From Holophagaceae bacterium (lineage in GTDB: Bacteria; Acidobacteriota; Holophagae; Holophagales; Holophagaceae): DNA of 10,264 nt. Where the stretch lies: assembly GCA_003158505.1 (NCBI GenBank), contig PMJK01000082.1:41578-51841 (forward strand), in the 5' to 3' direction. The notes under the pieces were generated by a model. That model ran no database searches. It was not told where the DNA came from and saw only the letters and a program-made list of their open reading frames with translations. The first letter of the stretch is position 1. Each line of letters opens with the position of its first letter. Below are positions 7,515-10,264 of this stretch, one piece after another. The position numbers and the translations under genes are program-made.

Positions 7515-8129
7515 TCAGAAACGGAGGCTGGTGCCGAAGGTCAGGAACGACCGCCTGGATCCATAGTTGGGATGCTCATTGAAGACCAGTTCGCTGGTAG
7601 CGAACCGGGCTTCGATCGCCGCATGGGGATTGAACCGCCAGCCGAGGCCAGCGCTGAGCGTAAATCCCCATTCGGTTTCGGTGTAAGTTCCGCCGTAACT
7701 GTTCCTGATGGGCCGGAGGGTCTCGTTCCAGAGGGTGCCGCCCATGCCGAAAATGCCGAACAGGCCATGGCGACTATTGTCCTCCAGATGGGGCAGCCAC
7801 TCGTAGGCCACGGAGTAGGCCTCCATCCGGCTGTTGGCGAACTGGGGCGTGTCCACCCAGGTGGACCCGTTCCAGATTCCGTAATCCCCTGTCTGGATGG
7901 GGTGCTTTGAGTCCGACTGGAGGTAATCGATACGAATCCGTCCCAGGTGCCGGCTCTCCCGGTTGAAGAAGATCTGCAGACCGGCCTGGTAGCCCGTGCC
8001 GAATTCCGACTCCAGATTGCCAACGGGCGTCAGGGCATAAAGGCCGATGCCCATGCGGTTTCCGCCCGGGTTCTCCTGGGCTGATAGGCCCAGGGTGGCT
8101 GACAGGAGCACGGCTGGAAGAAGTTTCAT
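7515..8129 (-). CDS. Small predicted outer-membrane beta-barrel protein, function unknown
   Basis: I do not recognise this 204-residue protein by name. Residues 1-17 form a signal peptide with likely cleavage at LSA-Q (17/18). The mature part shows about eight amphipathic strands: roughly 24-33, 46-56, 62-72, 101-112, 121-134, 153-166, 169-181 and 193-204. The chain ends FLTFGTSLRF, a C-terminal aromatic beta-signal expected for insertion by the BAM complex. Size and strand count resemble OmpX/OmpA-type eight-stranded barrels, which are too narrow for free peptide diffusion, so a structural, binding or enzyme-anchoring role is as likely as transport. A longer loop at about 75-100 is rich in Gly, Trp, Asp and Thr. 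Its ATG lies only eight bases after the M13 stop with no clear Shine-Dalgarno, which points to translational coupling. The barrel topology is inferred from pattern, not from a recognised family. Confidence 0.8.
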   Translation of the reverse strand: MKLLPAVLLSATLGLSAQENPGGNRMGIGLYALTPVGNLESEFGTGYQAGLQIFFNRESRHLGRIRIDYLQSDSKHPIQTGDYGIWNGSTWVDTPQFANSRMEAYSVAYEWLPHLEDNSRHGLFGIFGMGGTLWNETLRPIRNSYGGTYTETEWGFTLSAGLGWRFNPHAAIEARFATSELVFNEHPNYGSRRSFLTFGTSLRF

Positions 8130-8137
8130 GGGGCTGC

Positions 8138-10156
8138 CTACCAGATGGCCGGGCGGTCATTGTCGGGGCGCTTCATCGAGTTGCCGTCCTTGCACCCGAA
8201 GGCTTCATAGAACTCTGGAAGGTTGGAAAGAGGCCCGTTGACACGGAACTTGGCGGGGCTGTGGGGGTCGGTGACGATGCGCAGGCGGGTGGCCTCCTCG
8301 CGGGAGAGGGTCCGCCAGGTTTCCGCATAGCCCAGGAAGAAGCGCTGTTCGGGCGTGAAGCCTTCGATCCTGCCGCCGGCCTGAGGTTGGGGCGCCTTGC
8401 CCTTCTGGCTGAGCTTCCAGGCATCCCAGGCGATCTTGAGGCCGCCCAGGTCGGCGATGTTCTCGCCCAGGGTGAGGTGGCCGTTCAGGTGCAGGCCGGG
8501 CAGGGGCTCGTAGGCATCGAACTGCTTGGCCACCAGCTCGGCCCGGACGTTATAGGCCTGCTCGTCCGCGGCGGTCCACCAGCTTTTGAGGTTGCCGTCG
8601 CCATCGTACTGGCGGCCCTCGTCATCGAAGCCGTGGGTCATCTCATGGCCGATGGTGGCCCCGATGTTGCCGTAGTTCACCGCATCATCCGCGGTGGCGT
8701 CGAAATAGGGCGGCTGGAGGATGCCCGCGGGAAACACGATCTCATTCATGGTGGGGCTGTAGTAGGCGTTGTTGGTCTGGGGTGTCATGTCCCACTCGTT
8801 CCGGTCGATGGGCTTGCCCAGGTTGTCCAGACGGCGCTGGAACTCGAAGCGACGGGTCTCCAGCACGTTCAGGACATAGGCCTGGCGCCGGAGGTTGAGT
8901 TTGGCGTAGTCCCGCCACACATCTGGGTAGCCGATCTTTACGCGCATGGCGGCCAGCTTCTGCTGGGCCTTGGCCTTAGTGGGGGCGCTCATCCACTCGA
9001 GACCTTCGATCCGCGCCTTCAGGGCCGAGCGGAGGTTCTCGACCATCGCCAGCACCTGGGCCTTGCTGCTGGCGGGGAAGGCGCGTTGGACATAGAGCTT
9101 CCCGAGGGCCTCGCCCAGTCCGTGGTCCGCGGCGAACATCACGCGCTTCCAACGGGGATGCTGGGTGGTGGTGCCCTGGAGCCGGGTGCCGTAGAAGGCA
9201 AATGCTTCCTGCTCGAAGGCCTTCGGCAGGGCGGAAGCGGCCCTGCGGAGGAGGGTCCAGCGCAGGTAGATTCGCCATTGGTCTGTCGGGAGTTCCTGCA
9301 TCATGCGGCCAAGCTCGGCTAGGAAGGCGGGCTGGCGGACCACGAAGCGGTCCGGCGTCGGCACCCCGAGGGTCTTCAGGTAGAAGTCCGCGGGAAACCC
9401 GGGCGCGGTGGCCTTGAGCTGATCCGGTGTCAGAGCGTGATAGATGGCGTTGGGGTCCCGCTGCTCCACGCGGGTCATGCTGGCCTTGGCAAGACGCGTC
9501 TCCAGAGTGAGGATCCGATCGGCATCCTTGGCATCGAATCCCGCCAGATTGAGTACCTTCCCCACATGCGCCCGGTAGGCAGCGAGGAGTTCCTTCGACT
9601 TGGGGTCATCCTTGAGGTAGTAGTCCCGGTCTGGCAGGCCGAGGCCGCCCTGGCCCAGCATCATGGAATAGCGGCTGCTCTCCTTGTCATCCTGCTCCAC
9701 GCTGAAGGAGAAGCCCGCAAAGACCCCCATCCGGTGCAGGTCGGCCAGGACCGAGGCCAGGCTCGGCGTGTCCTTCACCTCGTCGATGCGGGCGAGGAGC
9801 GGCTTCAGTGGTGTGATTCCGAGCTGCTCGATGCCCGCCTCATCCATGCCGCTGGCGTAGAAGTCACCGACTTTCTGGGCCTCCGTACCCGTCGCGGCCT
9901 TGGCGGCGGCCGCGGATTCCATGATCTCCCTTAGGATCTGATGGGTGTGGGCATCGATCTCCTGGTCCACGCCGTACCGGTCGTATTCTGTGGGGATGGC
10001 GGTGCGCTTGGCCCACCCTCCCACCGCGTAGTCAAAGAAGTCCTGGCATGGCTTCACCGAGACATCCATGTTGGCCGGGTTGAACCCCTTGTAGGGCAGC
10101 TGGGCGGAAAGCGGCGCCAGCAGCGCCAGGACGAGCATTAGGGAGCGAGTCTTCAC
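8138..10156 (-). CDS. Secreted M13 family zinc endopeptidase (neprilysin/PepO-like)
   Basis: This complete 672-residue metalloendopeptidase of family M13 cleaves oligopeptides on the amino side of hydrophobic residues. A signal peptide (1-18, cleavage near LSA-Q) sends it to the periplasm or outside. The N-terminal M13 domain begins at about 26 with NPANMDVSVKPCQDFFDYAV. The catalytic domain shows substrate-binding NAYYSP (463-468), zinc motif HEMTH (504-508), ENIADLGG (565-572) with the third ligand Glu565 and supporting Asp569, and His632 with Arg638 in FRVNGPLSN. The chain ends in the family's basic-Pro-rich tail with terminal Trp. Cys37 and Cys655 are the only cysteines I find, and match a conserved disulfide pair of neprilysin. 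Translation starts at GTG 10154-10156, with AAGGA six bases upstream; the next ATG, codon 7, would shorten the signal peptide's basic region. An M13 paralog lies directly upstream and the barrel gene eight bases downstream. Confidence 0.96.
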   Translation of the reverse strand: MKTRSLMLVLALLAPLSAQLPYKGFNPANMDVSVKPCQDFFDYAVGGWAKRTAIPTEYDRYGVDQEIDAHTHQILREIMESAAAAKAATGTEAQKVGDFYASGMDEAGIEQLGITPLKPLLARIDEVKDTPSLASVLADLHRMGVFAGFSFSVEQDDKESSRYSMMLGQGGLGLPDRDYYLKDDPKSKELLAAYRAHVGKVLNLAGFDAKDADRILTLETRLAKASMTRVEQRDPNAIYHALTPDQLKATAPGFPADFYLKTLGVPTPDRFVVRQPAFLAELGRMMQELPTDQWRIYLRWTLLRRAASALPKAFEQEAFAFYGTRLQGTTTQHPRWKRVMFAADHGLGEALGKLYVQRAFPASSKAQVLAMVENLRSALKARIEGLEWMSAPTKAKAQQKLAAMRVKIGYPDVWRDYAKLNLRRQAYVLNVLETRRFEFQRRLDNLGKPIDRNEWDMTPQTNNAYYSPTMNEIVFPAGILQPPYFDATADDAVNYGNIGATIGHEMTHGFDDEGRQYDGDGNLKSWWTAADEQAYNVRAELVAKQFDAYEPLPGLHLNGHLTLGENIADLGGLKIAWDAWKLSQKGKAPQPQAGGRIEGFTPEQRFFLGYAETWRTLSREEATRLRIVTDPHSPAKFRVNGPLSNLPEFYEAFGCKDGNSMKRPDNDRPAIW

Positions 10157-10162
10157 GGAGTT

Positions 10163-10167
10163 TCCTT
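10163..10167 (-). promoter_or_regulatory. Ribosome binding site supporting the GTG start of the M13 gene
   Basis: AAGGA on the minus strand lies six bases before the GTG. The block AAGGAAACTCC is nearly identical to the AAGGAACTCC before the C69 ATG, which supports the GTG as the true start. Confidence 0.6.
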
Positions 10168-10173
10168 TTCCAT

Positions 10174-10198
10174 CTCCGGAACGCGCAGCCTTCCGGAG
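10174..10198. repeat. Perfect 8-bp inverted repeat between the tandem M13 genes
   Basis: CTCCGGAA (10174-10181) and TTCCGGAG (10191-10198) are exact reverse complements separated by nine bases. In the transcript this forms a GC-rich hairpin about 12 bases after the upstream stop codon and just before the ribosome site of the next gene. No U-run follows on either strand, so it is not a standard terminator. It could be an RNA-stability or processing stem, or a protein-binding dyad. Each arm contains the palindrome TCCGGA, which makes part of the symmetry easier to obtain by chance. Confidence 0.55.
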
Positions 10199-10210
10199 CA
10201 GTCAAACGGA

Positions 10211-10264
10211 CTACCAGATGGTCGGCCGGACCTTCACGTCGCGCTTCATGGCCGTGCCATCGGC
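10211..10264 (-). CDS. C-terminal end of a second M13 family peptidase (cut by window edge)
   Basis: Only the last 17 codons and a TAG stop (10211-10213) are inside the window. The translation, ADGTAMKRDVKVRPTIW, lines up without gaps with the end of the complete M13 protein (KDGNSMKRPDNDRPAIW), including the M-K-R, the R-P and the terminal I-W. This tail is characteristic of M13 enzymes, so a tandem paralog almost certainly lies just upstream in the operon. Nothing can be said of its active site or signal peptide from here. Confidence 0.85.
   Translation of the reverse strand, partial: ADGTAMKRDVKVRPTIW

Noticed and set aside
6464..7582. Plus-strand frame of 372 codons opposite the C69 gene
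   Set aside because: Same reason: antisense composition and no domain, while the minus strand has the full C69 signature.
8261..9322. Plus-strand frame of 353 codons opposite the M13 gene
   Set aside because: Antisense shadow; the M13 motifs on the minus strand are complete and uninterrupted.
10200..10205. TTGACT on the minus strand as a -35 box for the M13 gene
   Set aside because: At 16 to 18 bases downstream the sequence is GC-rich (around GTTCCG) with no -10-like element.

Overview
The window is GC-rich bacterial DNA in which every convincing gene lies on the minus strand, so the genes read from right to left. It holds five complete genes and two cut by the window edges. The content (tandem M13 metallopeptidases, a secreted C69 dipeptidase, an LTA4H-type M1 aminopeptidase, bacterial OPT transporters), the Gram-negative signal peptides and the small outer-membrane barrel suggest a peptide-consuming Gram-negative bacterium. 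My best guess is Acidobacteriota, perhaps the Holophaga/Geothrix group. That guess rests on recognising the gene mix and base composition, since there is no rRNA or other marker gene here.

In transcription order the layout is: the last 17 codons of an M13 peptidase (right edge); a complete M13 endopeptidase with a signal peptide; a small 204-residue protein predicted to be an eight-stranded outer-membrane barrel; a secreted C69 (Ntn-type) dipeptidase; a cytoplasmic M1 aminopeptidase of the leukotriene-A4-hydrolase type; a complete OPT transporter; and a second, related OPT transporter whose last roughly 100 residues run off the left edge. Gaps between genes are 8 to about 90 bases and none shows a convincing rho-independent terminator or sigma-70 promoter, so a single operon or a few overlapping transcripts is likely. 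No intergenic stretch exceeds 300 bases. I see no RNA genes, mobile elements or CRISPR arrays.

Read as a pathway, the genes follow a peptide from outside to inside: extracytoplasmic endopeptidases cut polypeptides to oligopeptides, a barrel may act in the outer membrane, a secreted dipeptidase acts on small products, OPT carriers import peptides (or peptide-like or metal-chelate substrates) across the inner membrane, and the cytoplasmic M1 enzyme finishes them. The individual families are well known. The combination as a co-oriented peptide-utilisation locus, with an uncharacterised barrel inside it, is the most interesting system-level signal. Smaller points of interest are a possible conflict between lipidation and catalysis at Cys22 of the dipeptidase, a perfect 8-bp inverted repeat between the tandem M13 genes, substitutions separating the two OPT paralogs, paired His-x-His motifs in one of them, and a G-run motif between them.
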